Assembly: GCA_020831535.1 (NCBI GenBank)
Contig: JAFIGF010000109.1
Location: forward strand, 1-41,368
Origin: Opitutales bacterium
Lineage (GTDB): Bacteria > Verrucomicrobiota > Verrucomicrobiia > Opitutales > T3Sed10-336
Reading direction: 5' to 3'
DNA: 41,368 nt
Part shown: piece after piece, positions 8,968-17,368 of the stretch
Position numbering within the stretch: position 1 is the first letter of the stretch
Layout of the letters: every line of letters begins with the position of its first letter
Made by a program: the position numbers and the translations under genes
Notes under the pieces: model-generated
Database searches by the model: none
What the model was told of the DNA's origin: nothing
Seen by the model: only the letters and a program-made list of their open reading frames with translations

Positions 8968-9789
8968 TTAAAACAGTCCGTCGGGGGATTTTTGAAAATC
9001 GGCCTGTAATTCTTTCGCTTCTTCCAAGGTCGCGGCAAGGTGTTCCTGTCCGCGATAATAAACGGCGAAGCGATCCGGGGCGAATTCCTCCCCATCGTCA
9101 AAAATAATGGCATCGTATTCGTAGAGCGCCAGATTCCCGTCGACGGCAACTCCGTTGAGGGAGGTGTTTTCCTCCGTCAGGCGGCGTTCCCGCTGTCCGT
9201 AAATATTTGCCTTGAAGGCGCGGGCATCAAAGGTGCCGAATTCGAGAACCACTTCCTGGGAGATCTCGCAGGTGGAGAGATGTTCCTCGCCGGGAGCGTG
9301 GTTGCAAGTGGCAAGGACTCCGTAAAACCCTTCATCGGTAACCAATTCTTCAAGATTTGACCTCACTTCGGCAGGCAATTGGGCCCGTCGCCGCGGAGAA
9401 ATGGCGGACAAAATGGCTTCCTCGGGATCTTCTACAATGAGGTGGGCCATAAGCTCCCTTCGCTCCTTGGCCAGGGCGATCCCCTGGGCCAGCCATTCCT
9501 CTTCCGCCTGGGCATCTTGCGGGCGAGGGGATTCGGCCCAATCTTCAAAGTTGGTCAGACCGGCTGATCGCTCGGCAGACTCCTCCGGGGGGGCGGCCTC
9601 GGAGGTTTCGGTTTTCCCCTCGGGGGCTTCTGATGGGGATGGGGATTCTCCGGCAAACTCCGGCGTTGGGGCGGGCGTGGTTTGCTCTTCCGAGGGGGCT
9701 GGGGAGTCATCCTGGCGGGTTAGCCACAGGGCGACGCCCAAGACCAAAACAAAGGCCAAGGCAAAGGGGTAAATATTGGCGCCTTTCAT
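8968..9789 (-). CDS. Membrane-anchored protein of unknown function
   Basis: The product is 273 residues. A single N-terminal hydrophobic segment (about residues 6-23, YPFALAFVLVLGVALWLT) acts as a signal anchor. It is followed by a Pro/Glu/Ser/Thr/Ala-rich stretch to about residue 90, probably disordered and spanning the envelope. A folded C-terminal domain then contains four cysteines (ATCNHAPGEEHLSTCEI among them), FGTFDARAFKANIYGQRERR and FAVYYRGQEHLA. I do not recognise the domain. It is transcribed in the same direction as the DUF192 gene 88 bases upstream, and convergently with hisK. Confidence 0.75.
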   Translation of the reverse strand: MKGANIYPFALAFVLVLGVALWLTRQDDSPAPSEEQTTPAPTPEFAGESPSPSEAPEGKTETSEAAPPEESAERSAGLTNFEDWAESPRPQDAQAEEEWLAQGIALAKERRELMAHLIVEDPEEAILSAISPRRRAQLPAEVRSNLEELVTDEGFYGVLATCNHAPGEEHLSTCEISQEVVLEFGTFDARAFKANIYGQRERRLTEENTSLNGVAVDGNLALYEYDAIIFDDGEEFAPDRFAVYYRGQEHLAATLEEAKELQADFQKSPDGLF

Positions 9790-9877
9790 AAGGGGTTAGC
9801 AAATCACAAAAAGGGCTCATTGGCAACAAAAACCACTAAGTATGGTCATGCCTTTTCGCTGGTGAACCCGTAATTGT

Positions 9878-10387
9878 CTAGAGGCCAAAATCGGCCGGTG
9901 CAAAGCCGCGCTGTTCTAATCCCGTCCGGACATCCTCAAGATTCAGATAAGCTCCGGGACGAATTTCATTCTCGCGGAACCACTCCGGATTCACTTCAAG
10001 AGCGAATTGAATATCCTGATCGCGGGACCGAACGGTGTTCAGGTCGTGGGGGAAAAGTCGGCGAATTTCTCGAAGTTCTCCGTCGGGCCGAAAATACCCA
10101 ATGCGGAGTGGAATGGGGGTGTTTTTCATGTAAAACCCCCGGGGTTCACCGCTTTCAAAAACAAAAAGCATGCCCCGGTTTTCGCCCAATTCCTCGCGAA
10201 ACATCAGGCCCTGTTGCCGTTCTGCCGGAGTCACCGCAAACTGAACTTCGAGGGCCGCCTCCCCGATTCGCAGGGGGAGCCAATCCTCGACCGTCGCAAG
10301 GTCCTGTTCCGGGGCGGCGGCGTTGCCGCAGCCTCCCCAAACGAGTAGGCCGATCAGCAGAAAAATTCCGGTCAGTTTTGATTTCAT
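9878..10387 (-). CDS. DUF192 family exported protein
   Basis: The product is 169 residues with an N-terminal hydrophobic export signal ending in WGGCGN. The cysteine suggests a lipoprotein, although Trp at the -3 position makes the lipobox atypical. The rest is a DUF192 domain: FAVTPAERQQGLMFREEL, GMLFVFESGEPRGFYMKNTPIPLRIGYF (held within residues about 75-105), and a C-terminal ALEVNPEWFRENEIRPG. DUF192 proteins are small beta-rich exported proteins without an agreed function. The gene lies 15 bases after ruvA on the same strand and is probably part of the dapA-dapB-ruvA transcription unit. Confidence 0.88.
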   Translation of the reverse strand: MKSKLTGIFLLIGLLVWGGCGNAAAPEQDLATVEDWLPLRIGEAALEVQFAVTPAERQQGLMFREELGENRGMLFVFESGEPRGFYMKNTPIPLRIGYFRPDGELREIRRLFPHDLNTVRSRDQDIQFALEVNPEWFRENEIRPGAYLNLEDVRTGLEQRGFAPADFGL

Positions 10388-10402
10388 GGAAAGACGTTTT
10401 CG

Positions 10403-11032
10403 TCAGCCGAGGGCTTTTTTAATCAGGGCTTCCACGGTGGCATCGTGGCCGATCGCGGATTGTGCCTTGCGGATGGCTTTATCCGCCTCCGGGGCTTTGT
10501 ACCCGAGGGAGATGAGGGCCATGACGGCATCCTGGAAAGGGGAGACGCCGCTTCCTCCGGTGGACTCCGGGGCGGTTCCGGTTCCTCCGGTTGCGCTGGC
10601 AGGACTCTCTCCAGAGGGTAGGAAATCCATGCCGACTTTATCCCGAAGCTCGACAATGAGGCGCTCGGCGGTCTTTTTACCAATCCCCGGGCATTTGGCC
10701 AGAAGGGCGGCATCGCCGTTTCCGATCGCACTGCGGAGGACGGGAAGCGACAGTTTGCTCATAATGGAGAGGGCCACTTTGGGGCCGACACCGGATACTT
10801 TTTCCACGAGAAGGCGAAAGAAATCCTTTTCGTCACGGGTGCTGAACCCATACAAGCTCTGGTTGTCCTCACGGTAAACGGCGACGGTATGAAGCATCGC
10901 CTCCTCGCCCAGGGAGGGCAGTTTTTCGGCGGTGGTGATGGGGATGAAGACTTCGTAGCCCAATCCCCCGCATTCAATAATGGCCTGAACGGGAGTGGCT
11001 TGGGTAAGTTTTCCGCGGATGGTGGCGATCAT
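10403..11032 (-). CDS. ruvA: Holliday junction DNA helicase subunit RuvA
   Basis: The product is 209 residues. RuvA binds four-way junctions as a tetramer and loads the RuvB motor for branch migration. It has an N-terminal OB-fold (MIATIRGKL to about 65). Two helix-hairpin-helix motifs follow (VSGVGPKVALSIMS and CPGIGKKTAERLIVELRDKV). A Gly/Ser/Pro-rich linker at about 140-160 leads to the C-terminal RuvB-contact domain (DAVMALISLGYKAPEADKAI). ruvB and ruvC are not in the window. The gene sits 9 bases after dapB, an unusual partner that implies shared expression only. Confidence 0.96.
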   Translation of the reverse strand: MIATIRGKLTQATPVQAIIECGGLGYEVFIPITTAEKLPSLGEEAMLHTVAVYREDNQSLYGFSTRDEKDFFRLLVEKVSGVGPKVALSIMSKLSLPVLRSAIGNGDAALLAKCPGIGKKTAERLIVELRDKVGMDFLPSGESPASATGGTGTAPESTGGSGVSPFQDAVMALISLGYKAPEADKAIRKAQSAIGHDATVEALIKKALG

Positions 11033-11041
11033 GGCGTCGAA

Positions 11042-11779
11042 TCAGTCTTTGAGGCCCAGCACATCCAGCATGGTGTAGAGGCCGGGTTTCTGGCGGGTGG
11101 CCCAATCGGCGGCCCGGAGGGCTCCGTCGGCAAAAATGCTGCGATCAGCGGCCTTGTGCGTGAGTTCCACGCGTTCCGCGGGTCCGGCAAAAAGGACGGT
11201 ATGCTCCCCGACAACTTCTCCGCCCCGCAGGGCATGGACGCCGATTTGCCGGTCCGGACGTTCACCGGTAATCCCTGAACGGCCATGGCAAACGGCTTCC
11301 GGATCCCATTGGCGGCCGGCGAGGACTGCTTCCACCAGATTTTCGGCGGTTCCGCTGGGGGCATCCTTTTTGTGGGAATGGTGCATTTCGGTAATTTCCG
11401 GATGGTATTCCTCTCCGAGAATGGCGGCGGCTTTGCGGGTTAAGTAGAGCAAAAGGTTCACTCCGACGCTGTAGTTTCCGGCCCAGACAGTGGGAACTTT
11501 GGTGGCCAGGGAACGGATTTCCGCACGATCGCTTTCCGAATGCCCGGTGGTCCCGATGACCATCGGTTTTTGGTATTCGACGGCTTTTTGCAGGAGGGGG
11601 AGGGTGGCCTCGTGGAAGCTGAAGTCGATTATGGCATCACAACCCTCGAGATAGGGAGAGGGATCGTCGCCGAGGTCGATGGTGGCGTAAATGGTATGAC
11701 CGGATTGCTGTGCGGATTCGATGATGGCCTGGCCCATGCGGCCTCTGGCCCCGTTGAGAAGGATTCGTTGGGTGGACAT
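11042..11779 (-). CDS. dapB: 4-hydroxy-tetrahydrodipicolinate reductase
   Basis: The product is 245 residues. It reduces the DapA product with NAD(P)H in the diaminopimelate/lysine pathway. It has the N-terminal nucleotide-binding loop GARGRMGQA (10-18), GTTGH (76-80) and the family signature EMHHSHKKDAPSGTA (131-145). That signature contains the catalytic His and Lys and the substrate-binding GTA. The C-terminal LRGGEVVGEHTVLFAG is also typical. It starts 7 bases after the dapA stop, so the two consecutive pathway steps are co-transcribed. Confidence 0.96.
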   Translation of the reverse strand: MSTQRILLNGARGRMGQAIIESAQQSGHTIYATIDLGDDPSPYLEGCDAIIDFSFHEATLPLLQKAVEYQKPMVIGTTGHSESDRAEIRSLATKVPTVWAGNYSVGVNLLLYLTRKAAAILGEEYHPEITEMHHSHKKDAPSGTAENLVEAVLAGRQWDPEAVCHGRSGITGERPDRQIGVHALRGGEVVGEHTVLFAGPAERVELTHKAADRSIFADGALRAADWATRQKPGLYTMLDVLGLKD

Positions 11780-11786
11780 AGGGCGG

Positions 11787-12680
11787 TCAGGAAAGAAGAT
11801 TTAGTTCGCGGAGAAGATTTTCCAGGTAGTCTTCTGTTTCCTGGCTGACCGGAGCCAACGGAAGACGGATTTCGGAGGAGGAGATCAGTCCCAGCATGCG
11901 GGCGGCGGCTTTAACCGGTCCGGGGTTGCTTTCCATGAAAAGAGCTTGGAAAAGGGGGAGGTAGGACTCATGGATTTTTCGCGCGGCGTGGAAATCATTG
12001 GCGCGGGCGAGTTTTACCATTTCGACCAGGGGTTTAACCAAAATATTGGAGGCCACGCTGATGACTCCCTCGGCGCCGAGGGAGAGGAAGGGGAGGGTCA
12101 AGGCGTCATCTCCGCTGAGAATGGTCATGTCGTCGCCAAGATTTTGGCGCAGCTCATCAACCCTGGCGCAGGTGCCTCCGGCCTCTTTGATATGATTGAC
12201 GTGGGGGTATTTTTCGCGGAGGCGGCTTACGGTCTCGACTTCGATGGCGACACCGCAGCGGGAGGGGATGGAATAAAGGACAAAAGGTTTTTCGCTGACT
12301 TCGGCGAGGGCCGAGAAGTGGGCTAGCATGCCCGCCGGGGAGGGTTTGTTGTAGTAGGGGCCAACGACCAGGAAGCCGTCCGCGCCCGCTTGGTCCGCCG
12401 CCTTGGTGAGGGAAATCGCCTCGTCGGTTGAGTTGGACCCGGTACCCGCCAAAACGGGAACTCGTTCGGCACTTTTTTCTACCATGAAGCGAATTACGTC
12501 CAGATGCTCGGACGTACTGAGGGTGGGGCTTTCGCCGGTGGTGCCAACGGCGACCAACCCATCGATGCCTTCTTTGATTTGGTGCTCGGTAAGGCGTTCG
12601 AGGTCGTCCCAGGCGACCTTTCCATTCGCCATGGGGGTCACCAGTGCAGTGAGGGTTCCGGTAAATTTAGTTGTCGTCAT
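11787..12680 (-). CDS. dapA: 4-hydroxy-tetrahydrodipicolinate synthase
   Basis: The product is 297 residues with a TIM-barrel fold. It condenses pyruvate with aspartate semialdehyde, the committed step to diaminopimelate and lysine. Motifs are GTTGESPTL (46-54), VGPYYNKPS, the tyrosine in LYSIPSRCGVAI, and the Schiff-base lysine Lys165 in HIKEAGG. ILSGDDALTLPFLSLGAEGVISVASNI is held in the expected position near residues 190-220. It is the first gene of the minus-strand run dapA-dapB-ruvA-DUF192 and is divergent from the PilT-like gene, with about 110 bases between their starts. Confidence 0.96.
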   Translation of the reverse strand: MTTTKFTGTLTALVTPMANGKVAWDDLERLTEHQIKEGIDGLVAVGTTGESPTLSTSEHLDVIRFMVEKSAERVPVLAGTGSNSTDEAISLTKAADQAGADGFLVVGPYYNKPSPAGMLAHFSALAEVSEKPFVLYSIPSRCGVAIEVETVSRLREKYPHVNHIKEAGGTCARVDELRQNLGDDMTILSGDDALTLPFLSLGAEGVISVASNILVKPLVEMVKLARANDFHAARKIHESYLPLFQALFMESNPGPVKAAARMLGLISSSEIRLPLAPVSQETEDYLENLLRELNLLS

Positions 12681-12789
12681 GAGAAACAGAGTCTAAGTTC
12701 TACTCTTTTTTCGGATAAAGGGTTTGTCAGCAAAATTGTTACTTTCTAACCCGAAATCGGAAATAGCAAGAATCTAGTGCATTCGATTT

Positions 12790-13884
12790 ATGAGCGATAA
12801 TATTTTCAACGAACTTCTCCAATTGGCCGCCGAGAGCGGGGCCAGCGATATTCACATCAAGTCCCATAAAATGGCGGTGATGCGCATCGATGGAGAATTG
12901 CGGGAAGTTGAGATGGAGCCGATTTCCACCGAGGATATTGGGGATTTTGTCGAGAGATCATTGCCTCCCGGGTTTCTTGACCGCTGGCACGAGGACGGGC
13001 AAATCGATTTTTCCCACGCGGTTTCCGGGGTAGGGCGTTTTCGGGTTAACGCCTTTCGGCAAAGAGGCACGTATTCGGTGGTGTTCCGTTTCGTCAGCTC
13101 GGAAATTCCCTCTTTTTCCTCGCTCAGTTTGGTCAGTCCGACATTGAAACGCATTGGGCAGGCGAAAGACGGTATCGCCTTGGTCTGCGGGGCGACCGGG
13201 TCGGGGAAGAGTTCGACTCTCGCGGCTATTCTGAATGAGGTTAATAACACCAGTGGCAAACACGTGGTCACCCTTGAGGACCCGATCGAATACAACTTTG
13301 AGGATAAAAAATCGTATTTCAACCAGCGTGAGGTGGGGATCGATACGCCCAGTTTTGCCGATGGGCTAAGGGCCGCCTTGCGGCAGGATCCGGATCTTAT
13401 TCTTATTGGGGAAATGCGTGACCGCAATACCTTTGAGACCGCTCTCTCGGCCGCGGAGACCGGGCACTTTGTTCTCTCTACCTTGCATTCCCTGGATGTG
13501 CGGCAGGCCATTATGCGGTTGTTTGAGTTCTTTCCGGTGGACGAGCAAGACCGGATGCGCCGTCAGATTGCCCAATCGTTGCGAGCGATCATTTGTCAAC
13601 GCCTGATTCCGGCGTTGGAAGGAGGCGGTCGCTTGCCTGCCTTGGAGATTCTGATGTGCGATTCCCTGTCCCGTTCGGTGGTCGCGGAAGGGGCCTTTGA
13701 TAAAATCACCGGATTATTGGACAACGAGGAGAACGGCTCGCAGTCCTTTAATAAGGATCTGCAACGCCTCATTCAGGAAGGCCGTATCAGCAAAGCCGAT
13801 GGCCTGAAAAACTCCCCGAACCCGAAGGCCCTGGAAATGAACCTCAAGGGAATCAAGCTCAGTGGGGGACGTATTTTGGGATAA
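12790..13884 (+). CDS. pilT: PilT/PilU-type pilus retraction ATPase
   Basis: The product is 364 residues, the typical PilT length. It belongs to the GspE/PilT secretion ATPase family, hexameric cytoplasmic motors that depolymerise type IV pili. Motifs are the Walker A GATGSGKS (134-141), the Asp box region TLEDPIEY (161-168), the Walker B region RQDPDLILIGEMRD (198-211), and the His box GHFVLSTLHSLD (225-236). The N-terminal domain begins LLQLAAESGASDIHIKS. The C-terminal region diverges from classical PilT, so PilU or another retraction paralogue is possible. No pilin or assembly genes are adjacent. It precedes fabD by 24 bases. Confidence 0.9.
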   Translation: MSDNIFNELLQLAAESGASDIHIKSHKMAVMRIDGELREVEMEPISTEDIGDFVERSLPPGFLDRWHEDGQIDFSHAVSGVGRFRVNAFRQRGTYSVVFRFVSSEIPSFSSLSLVSPTLKRIGQAKDGIALVCGATGSGKSSTLAAILNEVNNTSGKHVVTLEDPIEYNFEDKKSYFNQREVGIDTPSFADGLRAALRQDPDLILIGEMRDRNTFETALSAAETGHFVLSTLHSLDVRQAIMRLFEFFPVDEQDRMRRQIAQSLRAIICQRLIPALEGGGRLPALEILMCDSLSRSVVAEGAFDKITGLLDNEENGSQSFNKDLQRLIQEGRISKADGLKNSPNPKALEMNLKGIKLSGGRILG

Positions 13885-13908
13885 ACCCTTGGCGAAACGA
13901 AAAAATCA

Positions 13909-14838
13909 ATGGATCAGATGACTATGAAAACAGCATTTTTATTTGCCGGACAAGGTGCGCAAACGGTGGGGATGGGAAAGTCCCTCTACGAAAACTCAGC
14001 GGCGGCGAAAGCCCTCTACGAGGAAGCGGATAAGGTTCTCGGTTGGTCCTTAAGCGAGGTTTCCTTTGCCGGGCCCGAGGAGTTGCTGACCGAAACCAAG
14101 GTCTGCCAGCCCGCCCTCTTTGTTCATGGGATGGCCGGTTTGGCCGCCCTGCGGGAAAGCGGTTTTACGGAAGCCCCTCTGGCCACCTTGGGCCTCAGTC
14201 TGGGTGAAGTGACGGCGCTTACCGCAGCGGGGGTTTTTACCTTTGCCGACGGCCTGCGCGTGGTGGCCCGCCGGGGAGAGTTGATGCAAAAAGCCTGCGA
14301 GGAAACCCCGGGCGCAATGGCGTGCCTCATTGGTGGGGACCTCGCCAAGGCGCAGGAACTGTGCGAGGAGTGCAAAGTGGATATGGCCAATTTGAATTGT
14401 CCCGGGCAGATCGTTATTTCCGGGCACCGGGAGGGCATCGACAAGGCCTTGGCCGAAGGAAAGGCCAAGGGATTCAAACATGTGATTCCGCTGAAAGTCG
14501 CCGGAGCCTATCACAGCCGTCTCATGGAATCCGCCCGTCGCGCCTTTGGAGAATTTTTGCAGGAAATTCCTACCAGGGAAGTCGAGACGACCGTCTTTAC
14601 CAATACCACCGGTCAAGCGGTGGTGGGTCGGGCGGCGATTCTCGAAGCCCTGGAGAAACAGGTGGTTTCTCCGGTTCGCTGGGAGGATTGTATGCGTAAT
14701 GCGGCGGCTCTCGGGGTCGAGCGTTTTCTCGAATTTGGTCCCGGAGGGGTTCTGGCGGGATTGGCCAAGCGGACCGACCGGTCCTGGAACGTCCTGCCCG
14801 TCAATGAAGCCCCGGACCTGGCGTCTCTGACCGGGTGA
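13909..14838 (+). CDS. fabD: Malonyl-CoA:ACP transacylase
   Basis: The product is 309 residues. It moves malonyl from CoA to acyl carrier protein to feed fatty acid elongation. Motifs are FAGQGAQTVGMG (12-23), the active-site serine Ser97 in GLSLGE (95-100), Arg122 and the catalytic His202 in AGAYHSRLM. The usual GHSxGE reads GLSLGE, so the residue before the serine is Leu instead of His. The catalytic Ser and the distant His are both present. The start may be the ATG at 13909 or the one at 13924, which begins MKTAFLFAGQG. Other fab genes are not adjacent. Confidence 0.94.
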   Translation: MDQMTMKTAFLFAGQGAQTVGMGKSLYENSAAAKALYEEADKVLGWSLSEVSFAGPEELLTETKVCQPALFVHGMAGLAALRESGFTEAPLATLGLSLGEVTALTAAGVFTFADGLRVVARRGELMQKACEETPGAMACLIGGDLAKAQELCEECKVDMANLNCPGQIVISGHREGIDKALAEGKAKGFKHVIPLKVAGAYHSRLMESARRAFGEFLQEIPTREVETTVFTNTTGQAVVGRAAILEALEKQVVSPVRWEDCMRNAAALGVERFLEFGPGGVLAGLAKRTDRSWNVLPVNEAPDLASLTG

Positions 14839-14901
14839 TTTTATCTCTCTTCACTTTTTTTCCGGACAGCTTCGGCAGTCCGTCACGATTATAGTCTTCT
14901 A

Positions 14902-16698
14902 ATGGATCTTCAACACACTCGTAACTTCAGTATCATTGCCCATGTTGACCATGGGAAAACCACTCTTTCGGATCGCCTTCTGGAAAGCACCCAAACGGTG
15001 GCTACCCGGGAAATGAAGGCGCAGTTGCTCGATTCGATGGATCTGGAGCGGGAGCGGGGGATTACCATTAAAAGCCATCCGGTTTCCATGGCGTACCAAT
15101 CCGAAGCGGGGCCGATGTACAAATTGAATCTAATCGACACCCCGGGGCACGTGGATTTCTCGTACGAAGTTTCCCGCAGCCTGGCGGCCTGTGAGGGGGC
15201 GCTCTTGTTGATCGATGCCGCCCAGGGGGTGGAGGCCCAAACGGTGGCCAATGCCCATTTGGCAACCAGTCAGAATCTAACCATCATTCCGGTGATCAAC
15301 AAAATCGACCTCCCGAGTGCCGATCTTGACAAATGCTTGCGTCAATTGGAGGACATTTTAGCGATTCCCGGGGAGGATGCCATTTTGGCCAGTGCCAAAA
15401 ACGGCATTGGCATCACGGAGATTCTGGAAGCCGTCTCGGCAAGGATTCCCCCGCCCCGGTGGGCTGACTACGATGGCACCCGCTGCCTTATTTTTGACAG
15501 CATCTACGATTCCTATCAGGGCGTTATCTGTTATGTCCGGGTTTTTTCCGGAACGATCAAGCCCGGCGATACCACGGTCCTCATGAGCGATGGTCTGAAG
15601 GTGGAAATTAAGGAAGTCGGAGTCTTCACGCCGGCCCGACTGAAAACCAAGGAGCTTACGGCGGGGAATGTCGGGTACATCGTGACCAATATCAAAAGCG
15701 TCGCCGATATCAAATTGGGAGATACGCTGACTCATTTACAATCCCCGGCCAAGGAAATGCTTCCGGGTTACAAGGAAGTTCGCCCGATGGTTTTCAGCGG
15801 TATGTATCCGTTGGATACCGGCGACTACGAAAAATTGAAAGCCGCGCTGGGGCGTTTGCGCCTAAATGATGCCGCTCTCGTTTACCAGCAGGAAAGTTCC
15901 ATGGCTTTGGGCTTCGGATTTCGCTGTGGGTTTTTGGGGTTGCTCCACATGGAGGTGATTCAGGAGCGTATTCGCCGGGAACACGGGGTGGATATTATTC
16001 TTACCTATCCGAGTGTTATCTACCGGGTGGAAACCACCAGGGGCGAAACTCTTATGGTTGACAACCCGGTGAATATGCCGTCGGCCAATGACATTGAGGA
16101 CATCCTGGAGCCAACCATTATTGCGTCTATCCATATTCCTACCGATGGGGTGGGGGATGTTTTGGCTCTGGTCATGGAGAAACGGGGGATTTGCGAGCAT
16201 ACCGAAACCCTTGACGACAGCCGCCTGATGCTGACCTGCCGCCTTCCTCTGAACGAGATCCTGGTCGACTTCTTCGACCGTTTGAAGAGTATTACCCACG
16301 GGTACGGATCCATGGATTATGAGGTGGGAGAATATCAATCGGCTGATTTGGTGAAAATGGATATCCTCGTCAATGCCGATCCGGTGGATGCCTTTGCCTC
16401 CATTGTGCATCGGCAGAAAGCCGAAAACAAGGGCCGCCAACTCTGCGAGCGTTTGGCCGAAATTATTCCTCCGCAAATGTTCAAAATTCCAATCCAGGCG
16501 GCTATTGGCGGAAAAATTATCGCCCGCGAAACCGTCCGGGCGTTGCGCAAGGATGTTACCGCAAAATGTTACGGCGGGGATATTACCCGGAAACGGAAGC
16601 TTTTGGAAAAGCAGAAAGAAGGAAAGAAACGGATGAAACAGGTAGGCAATGTATCCATTCCTCAGGAGGCTTTTATCCAGGTGTTGAAAACCAACTAA
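14902..16698 (+). CDS. lepA: Elongation factor 4 (LepA), back-translocating GTPase
   Basis: The product is 598 residues, full length for the family. This ribosome-associated GTPase acts under stress and in ribosome biogenesis. The G domain carries AHVDHGKTTLSDRLLE (G1), RGITIKS (G2), DTPGHVDFSYEVSRSL (G3), and NKIDLPSAD (G4). The EF-G-like domains II, III and V follow. The LepA-specific C-terminal domain includes KAENKGRQLCERLAEIIP and ends with the lysine-rich CYGGDITRKRKLLEKQKEGK segment. It is followed by nth after 15 bases. Confidence 0.97.
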   Translation: MDLQHTRNFSIIAHVDHGKTTLSDRLLESTQTVATREMKAQLLDSMDLERERGITIKSHPVSMAYQSEAGPMYKLNLIDTPGHVDFSYEVSRSLAACEGALLLIDAAQGVEAQTVANAHLATSQNLTIIPVINKIDLPSADLDKCLRQLEDILAIPGEDAILASAKNGIGITEILEAVSARIPPPRWADYDGTRCLIFDSIYDSYQGVICYVRVFSGTIKPGDTTVLMSDGLKVEIKEVGVFTPARLKTKELTAGNVGYIVTNIKSVADIKLGDTLTHLQSPAKEMLPGYKEVRPMVFSGMYPLDTGDYEKLKAALGRLRLNDAALVYQQESSMALGFGFRCGFLGLLHMEVIQERIRREHGVDIILTYPSVIYRVETTRGETLMVDNPVNMPSANDIEDILEPTIIASIHIPTDGVGDVLALVMEKRGICEHTETLDDSRLMLTCRLPLNEILVDFFDRLKSITHGYGSMDYEVGEYQSADLVKMDILVNADPVDAFASIVHRQKAENKGRQLCERLAEIIPPQMFKIPIQAAIGGKIIARETVRALRKDVTAKCYGGDITRKRKLLEKQKEGKKRMKQVGNVSIPQEAFIQVLKTN

Positions 16699-16713
16699 CC
16701 TTTGTGAGCGCTC

Positions 16714-17343
16714 ATGACGCGGAAGGAAAAGGCAGTTTACATTGAGCGCCGACTGGGAGAGTTGTATCCGGAAACCCCGATCCCGCTCGACCACGACAGC
16801 CCGTACACCTTGCTCATTGCGGTTTTGCTCTCGGCCCAGTGCACCGACAAGCGGGTCAATTTGACCACGCCCGCCCTTTTTGCGCGGGCCCGAACCCCGG
16901 AGGAAATGGTCAAAATCCCGGTGGAGGAAATTCAACAAATCATCCGCCCCTGTGGCTTGGCTCCGGCCAAAGCGAAGGGGATTGCCGGGCTCTCCCGGAT
17001 TTTATTGGAGGAACACGGGGGCGAGGTTCCCTCGGGCGAACAAGAATTGGAGGCTCTTCCCGCAGTTGGGCACAAAACGGCCTCGGTGGTGCGGGCCCAG
17101 GCTTTCGGAATCCCCACCTTTCCCGTGGATACTCATATCCACCGGTTGGCGCAGCGTTGGGGTTTGACCAAGGGCCGCAATGTCCGCCAAACGGAAACTG
17201 ACTTGAAGAAAATTTTTCCCCAAAGTTCATGGAATCAGCTTCACCTGCGGATCATTTTTTATGGTCGGGAGCACTGTACCGCCCGTGGTTGCGATGGCAC
17301 CCGGTGCGAAATCTGCCAAACCGTCTCGCGGCGGAAGCGGTGA
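16714..17343 (+). CDS. nth: Endonuclease III, DNA glycosylase/AP lyase
   Basis: The product is 209 residues. It removes oxidised pyrimidines and cleaves abasic sites in base-excision repair. The HhH-GPD fold includes LLSAQCTDKRVN, the hairpin LPAVGHKTASVV with catalytic Lys121, and FPVDTHIHRLAQRWG with catalytic Asp139. The C-terminal cysteines are Cys188, 193, 198 and 201 (CTARGCDGTRCEIC). This spacing is C-X4-C-X4-C-X2-C rather than the classical C-X6-C-X2-C-X5-C of the 4Fe-4S loop, so the cluster loop is a variant. It is probably co-transcribed with lepA, and convergent with the AraC gene. Confidence 0.94.
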   Translation: MTRKEKAVYIERRLGELYPETPIPLDHDSPYTLLIAVLLSAQCTDKRVNLTTPALFARARTPEEMVKIPVEEIQQIIRPCGLAPAKAKGIAGLSRILLEEHGGEVPSGEQELEALPAVGHKTASVVRAQAFGIPTFPVDTHIHRLAQRWGLTKGRNVRQTETDLKKIFPQSSWNQLHLRIIFYGREHCTARGCDGTRCEICQTVSRRKR

Positions 17344-17368
17344 CGGCAGAGGTGGGGTAACTCCTCTT

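Noticed and set aside
15862..16938. 358-codon antisense open frame across lepA and nth
   Set aside because: It lies wholly opposite two strongly conserved genes and has no family features. It comes from codon bias in lepA.
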